Positions 26,509 to 36,559 of a DNA stretch of 64,000 nucleotides are shown piece by piece. Made by a program: the position numbers and the translations under genes. This DNA is from Taklimakanibacter sp050251035 (lineage in GTDB: Bacteria > Pseudomonadota > Alphaproteobacteria > Rhizobiales > Aestuariivirgaceae), in NCBI GenBank assembly GCA_050251035.1, contig JBFWNN010000001.1:124001-188000 (forward strand), read 5' to 3'. Under the pieces are notes generated by a model that saw only the letters and a list, made by a program, of their open reading frames with translations, was not told the DNA's origin and ran no database searches. Position 1 is the stretch's first letter. Each line of letters starts with the position of its first letter.

Positions 26509-28467
26509 ATGAGATTTCCGCCCACATTCCTCGATGAGATCCGCGCCCGCGTGTCGGCCTCGTCGGTCGTCGGGCGGCAGGTGCAATGGGATCGGCGCAA
26601 ATCCAATCCGGGCCGCGGCGATTTCTGGGCCTGCTGCCCCTTCCATAACGAAAAGACGCCGTCCTTCCATGTCGACGATCGCAAGGGCCGCTATCACTGC
26701 TTCGGCTGCAAGGCCTCGGGCGACATCTTCACCTTCCTGACCGAGAAGGAGGGTTTGGGCTTTCCCGAAGCGGTCGAGCGCCTGGCCCAGGAGGCGGGCC
26801 TGCCGATGCCGCAGGTCTCCGAAGAGGACGAGCGGCGCGAGAAGCTCAGGACCACACTCTATGACGTGATGGAGCTCGCCGCGAAGTTCTTCGAGGAGAT
26901 GCTGCAGACGGCCAAGGGCGCCAAGGCGCGCGGCTATCTGGCCGACCGCGGCCTCTCGGTCGCCATCCAGCAGGAGTTCCGCCTGGGCTTCGCGCCGGAC
27001 GACCGCTCGGCCCTGCGCACGCGGCTGGCGGACAAGGGCGTCACCGTCGAACAGATGGCGGAAGCGGGGCTCGTCATCAGCGGCGCCGACATTCCCGTCG
27101 CCTATGACCGGTTCCGCGACCGGGTGATGTTCCCGATCCGCGATCCGCGCGGACGGGTGATCGCCTTCGGCGGCCGGGCGCTGTCCAAGGACGCTCTCGC
27201 CAAATATTTGAATTCTCCCGAGACGCCACTCTTTCATAAGGGCTTCGTGCTCTACAACCTCGACAAGGCGCGAGGGCCAGCGCATCAGGCGGGCGAGATC
27301 GTCGCGGTCGAGGGCTATATGGATGCAATCGCGCTGCATCGCGCCGGGCTGGGGCATGTGGTGGCGCCGCTCGGCACGGCCCTGACCTCAGACCAGCTCG
27401 CCCTCCTGTGGCGCATCGCGCCCGCGCCGACGCTCTGCTTCGACGGCGATGCGGCCGGACTCAAGGCCGCCTATCGCGCCCTCGACCTGGCCCTGCCGCT
27501 GCTCAAGCCCGGCCATTCGCTCAAATTCGCGCTGCTGCCCGAGGGGCAGGACCCGGACGACCTCCTCAAGACCGAGGGGCCCGACGCGGTCAAGGCGGTG
27601 ATCGCCGAGGCGCGGCCCTTGGCCGACATATTGTGGAACCGCGAGGCCGACCAGGCGCGCATCGACACGCCGGACGGGCGGGCCTCCTTCGAGGTCAGGC
27701 TCTCGAGCCTGGTGCGCGAGATCGGCGACGAGACGGTGCGGCGCTATTATGGGGAGGATTTCAAGGCCAGGCTCGCCCGGCATCTGGCCCCGCAAGGGGG
27801 GCCGTCCCTGCGCGGCTTCGGCCGCGGGCGGAGCCGGTTCACCCCCGCCAAGCCGATGATCAAGGCGCGGCGCGGGCCCCGGGCCCGGCCCCTGCCGCAT
27901 GACTTCACCGCACCTCCCAGCCAGGCGCTCCGGGCGAGCCCCCTGGCGCAGCGCAGCCGCCAGCAGGAGCAGGAGCGCCGCGAGCGGCTTTTACTCCTAG
28001 GTATCGTCAACCACCCCGAACTCGTGCACGATTTTCTGGACGATTTTGCCGCAGCGGAGTTCACCTCCCACGAGCTTGACTCGCTCAAGCGGCAAATCAT
28101 AGATATGGCCGCCTTGGCGGAGGGTCTTGACGGATCGGCTGTCAAGGACCACTTGAACGATCAAGGATTTGGGCCGGTTTTGGCCCGACTTGAAGACCAG
28201 GCGGCACGTCTGAACGAATGGTTCCTGAACCCCGGTGCTGCGTCTGCGGACGCCCGGACAGCGCTTCGTCAGATGTTCGCCCTGCATAGGAAAAGCGTTA
28301 CTCTGGATCGGGAGCTGCAAGCTGCCGAGGCCCAATTCGCCGCCGATCCGACGGAGGAAAAGCTCAGCGTGCTCAATCAGATACGCGAAGAGCTTGCATC
28401 CCACGCCGGAATGGAAGCCCATGTCGAGGGCTTTGGCGAAGCCTCGGGGCGCGACGCGACCCCACTG
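26509..28467 (+). CDS. dnaG: DNA primase
   Basis: About 653 residues starting MRFPPTFLDEIRARVSASSVV. The N-terminal CHC2 zinc ribbon has Cys43, His46, Cys64 and Cys67 (CPFHNEKTPSF, YHCFGC). The core TOPRIM includes VAVEGYMDAIALHRAG and CFDGDAAGLKAA. The C-terminal DnaB-interacting domain follows a basic linker (about 450-490). It synthesises RNA primers at the replication fork. An in-frame start at 26491 would add 6 residues. rpoD follows, the conserved macromolecular-synthesis order. The stop codon is TGA at 28468-28470. Confidence 0.97.
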
Positions 28468-28501
28468 TGATGGATAGCGCTTACGGTTAGTAACGGGTTA
28501 A

Positions 28502-28532
28502 GGGGCCGGCGGATACAACCGCAGACGGCCCC
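28502..28532 (+). other. GC-rich hairpin in the dnaG-rpoD gap
   Basis: GGGGCCG (28502-28508) pairs with CGGCCCC (28526-28532), with an inner GCGG-ATACAA-CCGC stem stacked on it. No T run follows. It stands 34 bp before the rpoD ATG and could lower read-through from dnaG or stabilise the rpoD mRNA. Confidence 0.5.
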
Positions 28533-28565
28533 CGAATCAGTTGAGACGAGAAGGATAGGCGACGC

Positions 28566-30635
<2,070 letters not shown>

Positions 30636-30639
30636 TCGC

Positions 30640-30668
30640 AAAAGGCCGGCTCATGCCGGCCTTTTTGT
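30640..30668 (+). terminator. Rho-independent terminator of rpoD
   Basis: AAAAGGCCGGC (30640-30650)-TCAT-GCCGGCCTTTT (30655-30665), an 11-bp stem with a tetraloop and a T run (TTTTTG), starting 4 bases after the rpoD stop. The A run on the left makes it usable in both directions. Confidence 0.92.
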
Positions 30669-30709
30669 TGACTCATGATCACGACAAGTTGGGTGTTGCC
30701 ACTCTCCTC

Positions 30710-30739
30710 GTCATGGCCGGGCATGACCCGGCCATCCAG
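30710..30739. repeat. REP palindrome, left of GIY-YIG gene
   Basis: GTCATGGCCGGG-CATGA-CCCGGCCATCCAG. It is inverted relative to the unit at 31057-31088, so the pair brackets the GIY-YIG gene. Same family as 18428-18460 and 39459-39487. Confidence 0.85.
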
Positions 30740-30753
30740 CCTATCCATTGGGC

Positions 30754-31083
30754 TCAGAAGCTCAAATAGAGATCCTCCCATTCCGGATTCATCGTCTCGA
30801 TCAGATCCAATTTCCACTTGCGTGGCCAGCGCTTGAGCGAGGTCTCGCGCTGGATCGCATCTGCAACGGACAGATAGGTTTCATACCAGACCAACATCTT
30901 GAGCCCGTATTTGCGCGTAAACGTGCTGCCGCGTCCTTCCTTGTGCTCATAGACGCGGCCTGCAAGGCTGCTCGTGACACCGATATAGATCGTGCCATTG
31001 CGCTTGTTGGCCATGATGTAGACGTGCCTTCCCTCATACAATGATGGTCGGCACGACTGGATGGCCGGGTCAAGCCCGGCCAT
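30754..31083 (-). CDS. GIY-YIG nuclease family protein
   Basis: Up to 109 residues with the GIY-YIG core VYIMANKRNGTIYIGVTSSLAGRVYEHKEG, matching UPF0213-like small single-domain proteins; the motif arginine (GRVYEH) and later KLDLIE fit the nuclease fold (the His of the motif and the C-terminal Glu/Asn in ETMNPEWED). The real start is unclear: the longest frame begins MAGLDPAIQS inside the flanking REP unit, and an in-frame TTG at 31041 (LYEGRHVYIM) would keep the first strand. The function of these small members is unknown; DNA repair or mobile nuclease roles are guesses. It is bracketed by inverted REP units. Confidence 0.82.
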   Translation of the reverse strand: MAGLDPAIQSCRPSLYEGRHVYIMANKRNGTIYIGVTSSLAGRVYEHKEGRGSTFTRKYGLKMLVWYETYLSVADAIQRETSLKRWPRKWKLDLIETMNPEWEDLYLSF

Positions 31084-31088
31084 GACGA
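31057..31088. repeat. REP palindrome, right of GIY-YIG gene
   Basis: CTGGATGGCCGGG-TCAAG-CCCGGCCATGACGAG, the mirror image of the unit at 30710-30739. The first codons of the longest GIY-YIG reading (MAGLDPAIQ) are translated from it. Confidence 0.85.
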
Positions 31089-31171
31089 GAGAGGGGAGAG
31101 TGCTTGAGAAAAATATTGCACAGAAGCGCCATTGTTAGATAGCGCATGAGAAATCTAATGCAGAAGCAAGC

Positions 31172-31594
31172 TCACTGTTCTATCCGCTTGAAGGCGTCAT
31201 AGGCCGCGACGATCGGATGGGGCGGTGAGAATTTACCATAATAATAGACATCGCGCTCGAAAGGCTCGAGCTCGCCTGCGCCGGCGCCAAAAGCCAGCCA
31301 GGCGACCTTGGCGGCGAGCAGGAACAGTTTGGGAATATCGCTCGAGAATTCCGTCGCCTTGCGCGAACTCAGATCGATGGCCGCGGAATGGAGCCGCCGC
31401 GCCAGCTCCTGGCCCCTTGGGCGCAGGCCGTCGCGGGCCGCGAGCCCGGCCGCGCCGAATTCCAGGAGAAAGCGCTCGCCTTCGGCCGCAATGTCGTCCG
31501 TCATCGGGCCATGCTCGTGGTTTCGCAAGGTGATTGCAAGGAGGCCGCCGGTGGTCCAATCTGCGCGCCGGTAAAAGTTAAGAGGAATCCCCAT
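31172..31594 (-). CDS. hypothetical protein
   Basis: 140 residues from ATG 31594 (MGIPLNFYRRADWTTGG); the core GPMTDDIAAEGERFLLEFGAAGLAARDGL begins at residue 30. No domain was recognised; it is acidic/hydrophobic, with no signal peptide or clear membrane helix. AAAGGA precedes ATG 31594, which overlaps the divergent hlyU ATG by two bases (CATG). ATG at 31504 (MTDDIAAEGERF) is an alternative start that avoids that overlap. Reading frame and codon bias look genuine. Confidence 0.6.
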   Translation of the reverse strand: MGIPLNFYRRADWTTGGLLAITLRNHEHGPMTDDIAAEGERFLLEFGAAGLAARDGLRPRGQELARRLHSAAIDLSSRKATEFSSDIPKLFLLAAKVAWLAFGAGAGELEPFERDVYYYGKFSPPHPIVAAYDAFKRIEQ

Positions 31595-31895
31595 GTCCTT
31601 TCTGAAATCGCTCTTCGGCCTCGGCGGCAGCAAGGAGGAGGCGGCCGCCGGGCCGGCCGCCACGGCCAAGGAAGCCGAGCACAAGGGCTTCGTCATCCGC
31701 GCCACGCCCTACAAGGACGGCGGCCAATATCAGACCGCGGGCACGATCGTGAAGGAGATCGACGGCGAGACGAAGGAATACAAATTCGTCCGCGCCGACC
31801 GGTTCTCGACCCTCGAGGAAGCCGCCGATCTCTCGCTGTCGAAAGGCCGCCAGATCGTCGACGAGCAGGGCGAACGGATGTTCAGCAAGGGATAG
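31593..31895 (+). CDS. HlyU family protein
   Basis: 100 residues. Begins MSFLKSLFGLGGSKEE and carries the HlyU family (PF10115) core EHKGFVIRATPYKDGGQYQTAGTIVKE with the C-terminal RADRFSTLEEAADLSLSKGRQIVDEQGERMF. Despite the name, this differs from the Vibrio ArsR-type HlyU; the short Rhizobiales-type proteins have no proven function. GAGGAA lies 8 bases before the ATG. The start codon overlaps that of the divergent hypothetical gene by two bases. Confidence 0.85.
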   Translation: MSFLKSLFGLGGSKEEAAAGPAATAKEAEHKGFVIRATPYKDGGQYQTAGTIVKEIDGETKEYKFVRADRFSTLEEAADLSLSKGRQIVDEQGERMFSKG

Positions 31896-31945
31896 CGCGC
31901 CCCGAGCCGGGACGCGTCGAGGTCAGCCGTCGCAAGGAGGCGTTC

Positions 31946-32146
31946 ATGACTGCCCAGCATTTCTCGCGTCTTGCCGCCGTCGTCTTCGCCATCATCGCGC
32001 TCCTGCAGCTGTGGCGCGCCATCACCGGCTTCGAGATCGCGGTGGGCGGCGAGATCATGCCGGTCTGGCCGAGCTGGATCGCCGCCATCGTCGCGGGCTT
32101 CCTCGCTTATCTCGGCTTCACCGCCGGGGGCCGGCAGCAGGTGTGA
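31946..32146 (+). CDS. small two-helix membrane protein
   Basis: 66 residues: MTAQHFSRLAAVVFAIIALLQLWRAITG, a polar turn, then MPVWPSWIAAIVAGFLAYLGFTAGGRQQV, two transmembrane helices. Unknown function. AAGGAGG precedes the ATG at 31946 at ideal spacing, giving strong translation support despite its small size. 50 bp after hlyU on the same strand, so probably co-transcribed with it. Confidence 0.75.
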   Translation: MTAQHFSRLAAVVFAIIALLQLWRAITGFEIAVGGEIMPVWPSWIAAIVAGFLAYLGFTAGGRQQV

Positions 32147-32178
32147 GGGTTCGGCTTACAGCATCTCTTGCGGCGACA

Positions 32179-32213
32179 CCCTCCCCGCGCGTGCCGCGCG
32201 GCGGAGGGAGGAT
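32179..32213. repeat. dispersed GC-rich hairpin (CGGCGGAGGGAGG element), full copy
   Basis: CCCTCC-CCGCGCG-TGC-CGCGCGG-C-GGAGGG forms a 13-bp stem with one bulge (32179-32208). The right half CGCGCGGCGGAGGGAGGAT recurs at 38885-38904 at the end of a VOC gene. It lies between the small membrane protein gene and the convergent host-attachment gene and may act as a terminator for either. Confidence 0.7.
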
Positions 32214-32227
32214 TTCGCGCTCATACG

Positions 32228-32689
32228 CTAAGCCGCTTCCAGCGCCTGGCTCAGCGCGAGGCCGAGCTTCACGAGGTTCATATTGGTGAAGTCCTTGGGC
32301 ACTTCGGCGACCACCGCCTTGCGCAGCTCATCGTTCATGGCCTTGCGCAGCGTGCCGAGGGCCGCGGGCGCCGCGGCCACCACCAGGCTCGAGAATTTCT
32401 GCTCGCGCAGATCCTCGGCAAGGCTGGCTGCCACGTCTGCCATGAGCCGGTCCTCTTCCTGCCGATGGAGATCGGTCGGCTCCATGGCGGCGCGTCCCGG
32501 CCCCACGCTCGCATGGGCGCGGCCGGGCTTGTCGGTGCCGAGCTCGCGCGTCGGCGGCACGTCCTGGTCGTATTTGCGCAAGACCGTCAGCCTGGGCTCA
32601 TCCGTCGTTCCGTCATTGCGCATGATCAAGGCTCGTCCGCCATCGGTGGCCAGAATCCAATCGTTATGTCTGAGACGGTCAACCGCCAT
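32228..32689 (-). CDS. host-attachment family protein
   Basis: 153 residues. Matches the Host_attach family (PF10116, 'required for attachment to host cells'), structurally related to eRF1-like/Pelota-type folds, with DWILATDGGRALIMRNDG and the C-terminal RKAMNDELRKAVVAEVPKDFTNMNLV. Name derives from a Rhizobium/Agrobacterium attachment mutant; the biochemical role is unknown. Cytoplasmic by sequence (no signal peptide). Confidence 0.88.
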   Translation of the reverse strand: MAVDRLRHNDWILATDGGRALIMRNDGTTDEPRLTVLRKYDQDVPPTRELGTDKPGRAHASVGPGRAAMEPTDLHRQEEDRLMADVAASLAEDLREQKFSSLVVAAAPAALGTLRKAMNDELRKAVVAEVPKDFTNMNLVKLGLALSQALEAA

Positions 32690-32732
32690 TCATGTCCTCC
32701 TCTTTGCTTGTCGCCTGTCAATGATATAACCG

Positions 32733-33176
32733 ATGGCGACAGCAATGGTTTCCCACATGCGTCAGGCGCAGCACGAGATCACGATCGCGACGAAAGGGCA
32801 GGGGCTCCATGAGATCACCCGCGAGGTGCTGCGCTTCACCGCCGCAAGCGGGATCGTCCTGGGCCAACTCACGCTCTTCGTGCAGCACACCTCGGCCTCG
32901 CTCCTGATCCAGGAGAATGCCGATCCCGATGTGCGCCGCGACCTCCTGGAATTCTTCCGCCGCGTCGCGCCGGAGAATGCTCCGTGGTTCACCCACGGGA
33001 GCGAAGGCCCCGACGACATGCCGGCCCATATCCGGACGGCGCTCACGCAAGTGTCGCTCACAATTCCCGTTGCGGGCGGGCAACCGGTGCTCGGCACCTG
33101 GCAGGGCATCTATCTGTTCGAGCACCGCAGCCGGCCGCATCGGCGCACGGTCGTCCTGCATCTGATCGGTGATTAG
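32733..33176 (+). CDS. YjbQ family protein (UPF0047)
   Basis: 147 residues, complete. Family motifs: LFVQHTSASLLIQENADPDVRRDLLEFF and TLTIPV-like SLTIPVAGGQPVLGTWQGIYLFEHR. YjbQ proteins have weak thiamin-phosphate synthase activity in vitro and a conserved His/Asp metal-type site; the physiological role is unsettled. Starts at 32733 (MATAMVSHMRQAQHEI) or at 32757 (MRQAQHEITIATKG); neither has an obvious ribosome site. It ends one base before the convergent UdgX gene ends. Confidence 0.88.
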   Translation: MATAMVSHMRQAQHEITIATKGQGLHEITREVLRFTAASGIVLGQLTLFVQHTSASLLIQENADPDVRRDLLEFFRRVAPENAPWFTHGSEGPDDMPAHIRTALTQVSLTIPVAGGQPVLGTWQGIYLFEHRSRPHRRTVVLHLIGD

Positions 33177-33177
33177 C

Positions 33178-33819
33178 TCAGGCGGCGAGGGCAGAGCTCC
33201 TGGCCGCGCGGGCGATGAGGCGGAGATCGTGGACGAACTTGCGATACTCGAGCCGCCGTGCCGCAGCGTCGGGCACGCGCAGCAGATAGGACGGATGGAC
33301 CGTGACGAAGCCTTTGTGCCCCATGAGATCGATCGGCGTGCCGCGCAGCTTGCCGATGGTCAGCGCCTTGCCGCTCAAGGCGCGCGCTGCGGTGGCACCC
33401 AGGGCGACGACGAGCTTCGGCCGGATCAGCGCGATCTCGGCCCTGAGCCACCAGCGGCAGGCCTCGATCTCACCGCGGTCGGGCCGCTTGTGCAGGCGCT
33501 TCTGGCCGCGCGGCTCGAATTTGAAATGCTTGACCGCGTTGGTGACATAGACGTCCTTACGGGCGATGCCGGCTTCTTCCAAAGCACGGTCGAAGACCTT
33601 GCCGGCCGGGCCGACAAAAGGCCGGCCCTTCAGGTCTTCCTGGTCGCCCGGCTGCTCGCCGACGAAGACCAGCACCGCATGGGCGCCGCCTTCGCCGAAG
33701 ACGGTCTGGGTGGCGTTCCGGTAGAGGGGACAGCGGCGGCAGTCGGCCGCCTCGCGGCGCAATTGCGCCAGCGTCGAAGCGTCGGAATATGCGTCTTCGG
33801 TGGCGGATGTCTTCGCCAT
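33178..33819 (-). CDS. UdgX-type uracil-DNA glycosylase
   Basis: 213 residues, UDG superfamily. Motif GEQPGDQED (54-62) and C-terminal HPSYLLR (175-181) are the UdgX forms of motifs 1 and 2. The distinctive loop is GQKRLHKRP (105-113), matching the KRRIH loop of Mycobacterium UdgX whose histidine forms a covalent bond with the abasic sugar; His110 is that residue here. Cys27, Cys30 and Cys121 are candidate Fe-S ligands; the fourth is not certain. UdgX excises uracil and stays crosslinked to DNA, which other UDGs do not do. Confidence 0.9.
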   Translation of the reverse strand: MAKTSATEDAYSDASTLAQLRREAADCRRCPLYRNATQTVFGEGGAHAVLVFVGEQPGDQEDLKGRPFVGPAGKVFDRALEEAGIARKDVYVTNAVKHFKFEPRGQKRLHKRPDRGEIEACRWWLRAEIALIRPKLVVALGATAARALSGKALTIGKLRGTPIDLMGHKGFVTVHPSYLLRVPDAAARRLEYRKFVHDLRLIARAARSSALAA

Positions 33820-33882
33820 GAACAGACAACGCCGCCCGCGGCGATTTGTGCCGGGACGGCGCTGTCAAACCGCACTGGGGGA

Positions 33883-34530
33883 TCAGGCGGCGACGGCGGC
33901 ATCGAGACGGGGACTTCTCGATGCCAAGGCCAGGGCATTGACCCGGTCCGTCGCCGTCTTCAACGCGGCGTCAGTGGCCTCCGGGCCCATGGCGACTCCT
34001 TCCACGCGGATCACCTCGACATCGGTCAGGCCGATGAAGCCGAGCATGGTGCGCAGATAGGGAACGGCATGGTCAAGCTGCACGGCCGGACCTTCCGAAT
34101 AGACGCCGCCCGAGGCGAGCACGACATAGACCTTCCTGCCGGTCAGGAGGCCCTTGGGACCGTCCTTGCCGTAGGAGAAGGTGCGGCCGGCGCGGGCGAC
34201 ATGGTCGATCCAGGATTTGAGGGTCGAGGAAATGTTGAAGTTGATGAGACCGGTGGCGATGATGATCGTGTCGGCGGCGAACAATTCGTCGACCGCCTCG
34301 TCCGACGCGCCGACCAGCTCCGTCTGGCGCGGATTGCGCTGCTCGGGCGGCGTGTAGATGCCGGCCGAATAATCGGAATCGATATGCGGCAAGGGCTTGG
34401 CGGCGAGGTCGCGGACGAGAAGGGTTGCTTCGGGGTCCGCGGCCGCGATTTTCCGAGCAAGCTCGGTCGCGATCCGGGTCGAGTGGGAGGCCGAGCCGCG
34501 CGGGCTCGAGGTGATGAGGAGGATGGACAT
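33883..34530 (-). CDS. azoR: FMN-dependent NADH-azoreductase
   Basis: 215 residues, flavodoxin-like fold. N-terminal SSPRGSASHSTRIATELA binds FMN; ATGLINFNISSTLKSWIDHVARAGRTFSY is the AzoR family core. It is an NAD(P)H-dependent quinone/azo reductase and protects against quinone stress. Divergently transcribed from a LysR regulator with a 107-bp intergenic region that contains a dyad, suggesting LysR control. Confidence 0.93.
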   Translation of the reverse strand: MSILLITSSPRGSASHSTRIATELARKIAAADPEATLLVRDLAAKPLPHIDSDYSAGIYTPPEQRNPRQTELVGASDEAVDELFAADTIIIATGLINFNISSTLKSWIDHVARAGRTFSYGKDGPKGLLTGRKVYVVLASGGVYSEGPAVQLDHAVPYLRTMLGFIGLTDVEVIRVEGVAMGPEATDAALKTATDRVNALALASRSPRLDAAVAA

Positions 34531-34580
34531 GGGTGAATTCCGCGTTGAGTTGTCTGACGCGGGTGAATATGTGCCTGTCC

Positions 34581-34632
34581 ATCCATAGTAAAAACTGGCA
34601 TAATATCGATTTGTTCCATCTATCTTATGGAT
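34581..34632. promoter_or_regulatory. inverted repeat ATCCATA...TATGGAT in azoR-LysR gap
   Basis: Perfect 7-bp arms ATCCATA (34581-34587) and TATGGAT (34626-34632) flank the AT-rich middle of the divergent region. An AT-rich dyad next to a divergent LysR is the usual place for the activator site, though the spacing of 38 bp is larger than a single T-N11-A box. Confidence 0.4.
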
Positions 34633-34637
34633 AGGTC

Positions 34638-35585
34638 ATGCAGCCCAACCCGACCCTCGACCAGCTCCAGGTCCTCCTCGCCGTCGCCGAGACGGGGAGC
34701 TTCTCGGCCGCCGGACGCAAGCTCAACCGGGCCCAGTCGGTGATCAGCTACACAATCGCCAACCTCGAGGCACAGCTCGGAGTGAAGCTGTTCGAGCGGG
34801 ACGGGACGCGCGAGCCGCAGCTCACCGAGATGGGCAAGGCGGTGCTGGAAGAGGCGCGGCGCATGACCGGCGTGCTGCAGCGCCTGCGCGCGCGCGTCGA
34901 GAGCCACGCCCGAGGACTTGAAAGCGAAGTGGCGCTGTCGATCGACGTGGCGCTGCCGGCGCCGGTCCTGATCAATGTGCTCAAGGCCTTCGAGGCCGAG
35001 TTCCCGACGGTCGCGCTGCGTCTCAGCGTCGGCACGCTGGGGCTCATCGTCGATCAGGTGGCGAAGGACGAGGCCGATATCGGCGTCGGCGGCATTACGG
35101 ATGCCGATGTGCGTCTCATCGAGCTCGGCGATGTGTCGCTGGTGCCGGTGGCGGCGCCCGGCCATCCGCTGGCCCGCCTCTCGCGCGCGGTGACACAGGA
35201 GGACTTGCGCGACCATATCCAGCTCGTCGTCACCGACCCGTCGCGACGCACGGAAGGCAAGGATTTCGGCGTCTTCGCCTATCGCACCTGGCGCCTGACC
35301 GACATGCACACCAAACATCTGATGCTGCGCGAGGGGATCGGCTGGGGCAACCTGCCGCCCTGGATGATCGCCGAGGACCTGGCGCAGGGGCGGCTGGTCA
35401 AGCTCGCGCTCGAATCCTTCAGCCGGGCGCGCGGGCCGCTCTATGCCATGCATCGCAACGACCGCAATCCAGGCCCCGCGGCGACATGGCTGATCGCCGA
35501 GTTCAAACGGCATCTCGGCTGCTTCAACGAATATGCGCCGGACGGCATGGTTTCCATGGAACATTCGCCTTTCGCCGCGCGATAG
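34638..35585 (+). CDS. LysR-family transcriptional regulator
   Basis: 315 residues: N-terminal HTH (about 6-65, LDQLQVLLAVAETGSFSAAGRKLNRAQSVIS) and a C-terminal periplasmic-binding-protein-like effector domain (about 92-300). Divergent from azoR, the classic LysR target arrangement, so it probably activates the azoreductase in response to a quinone- or azo-like compound (inference). TAGG precedes the ATG. Confidence 0.93.
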   Translation: MQPNPTLDQLQVLLAVAETGSFSAAGRKLNRAQSVISYTIANLEAQLGVKLFERDGTREPQLTEMGKAVLEEARRMTGVLQRLRARVESHARGLESEVALSIDVALPAPVLINVLKAFEAEFPTVALRLSVGTLGLIVDQVAKDEADIGVGGITDADVRLIELGDVSLVPVAAPGHPLARLSRAVTQEDLRDHIQLVVTDPSRRTEGKDFGVFAYRTWRLTDMHTKHLMLREGIGWGNLPPWMIAEDLAQGRLVKLALESFSRARGPLYAMHRNDRNPGPAATWLIAEFKRHLGCFNEYAPDGMVSMEHSPFAAR

Positions 35586-35616
35586 GTTATGGACCGGCAA
35601 AATCTGGAGGACAGTC

Positions 35617-35970
35617 ATGAAATACAGCGGTGGATGTCACTGCGGCAGGATCGCCTTCGACTTCGAGACGGAAGCGCCGGTCGCGGAAGTGATCGAGTGC
35701 AATTGCTCGCTCTGCGCCAAGCGCGCGCATCTCCTGGCCTTCGTGCCGCGCGACAAGCTCACTTTGAAGACGCCGGAGAAGGATCTCGCCACCTACACCT
35801 TCAACACCCATCGCATCCGTCATCATTTCTGCCCGAAATGCGGCATCGGGCCGTTCGGAGAAGGCAAGGCGCCGAACGGCGCCACCATGGCCTCGATCAA
35901 TATGCGCTGCGTCGACGGCTTCGAGCCCGGCCAGGTGAAGATCAAGGCATTTGACGGCCGCAGCAAATAA
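35617..35970 (+). CDS. GFA family protein (glutathione-dependent formaldehyde-activating-type)
   Basis: 117 residues, DUF636/Gfa-like fold. Zinc-binding cysteines: CHCG (7-10), CNCSLC (28-33) and CPKCGIGPF, matching the seven-cysteine GFA pattern with one site differing. Gfa was described as accelerating S-hydroxymethylglutathione formation, but most members lack a proven function. CTGGAGG precedes the ATG at 35617. The GNAT gene 10 bp on may be co-transcribed. Confidence 0.88.
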   Translation: MKYSGGCHCGRIAFDFETEAPVAEVIECNCSLCAKRAHLLAFVPRDKLTLKTPEKDLATYTFNTHRIRHHFCPKCGIGPFGEGKAPNGATMASINMRCVDGFEPGQVKIKAFDGRSK

Positions 35971-35980
35971 GTCGCCAAAG

Positions 35981-36502
35981 ATGAACGTGCCGGTTCTGGA
36001 GACCGAGCGCCTCAGAATGCGGGCGCACAGTGTCGACGACTTCCCCGCCCTCATGGCCATGTGGTCGGAAGAGGCGGTGACGCATTATATCGGCGGCAAG
36101 CCAATGCGGCCCGATGAATGCTGGACCAGGCTCTTGCGCTATCGCGGCCTGTGGCCGTTGCTCGGCTATGGCTATTGGGCGGTCGAGGAGAAGGCGTCCG
36201 GCCGCTTCGCCGGCGATGTCGGCTTTGCCGATTTCCACCGCATGATCGAGCCCTCTATCCGCGGCGTGCCGGAAGTGGGCTGGATCCTGGGGCCCGGCTT
36301 CCATGGCAAGGGCTATGCTTCGGAAGCGGTCGCGGCGGCGCTCGCCTGGCTCGATGGGGAGAAGTGCCGACGCAGCGTCTGCATCATCGATCCCGCCAAC
36401 ATGCCCTCGCTCCGGCTTGCCGCCAAGAACGGCTTCCGCGAATTCACCCGCACGGTGTTCATGGGCGATGAGGTGATGCTGTTCGAACGTGTGAGCGGTT
36501 AA
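35981..36502 (+). CDS. GNAT-family N-acetyltransferase
   Basis: 173 residues (RimJ/RimL type). Begins MNVPVLETERLRMRAHSVDDFPALMAMW and has the acetyl-CoA pyrophosphate loop ILGPGFHGKGYASEAVAAAL. Acts on an N-terminal or small-molecule amine, substrate unknown. A TTG at 35951 in frame would overlap the GFA gene; ATG 35981 was chosen though no strong ribosome site is visible. Confidence 0.88.
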   Translation: MNVPVLETERLRMRAHSVDDFPALMAMWSEEAVTHYIGGKPMRPDECWTRLLRYRGLWPLLGYGYWAVEEKASGRFAGDVGFADFHRMIEPSIRGVPEVGWILGPGFHGKGYASEAVAAALAWLDGEKCRRSVCIIDPANMPSLRLAAKNGFREFTRTVFMGDEVMLFERVSG

Positions 36503-36559
36503 GACGCCGCAGGCCGTGCACCCTTCCGGAGGGCGCCGCTTTTTGCTTATGCTTGGTCC

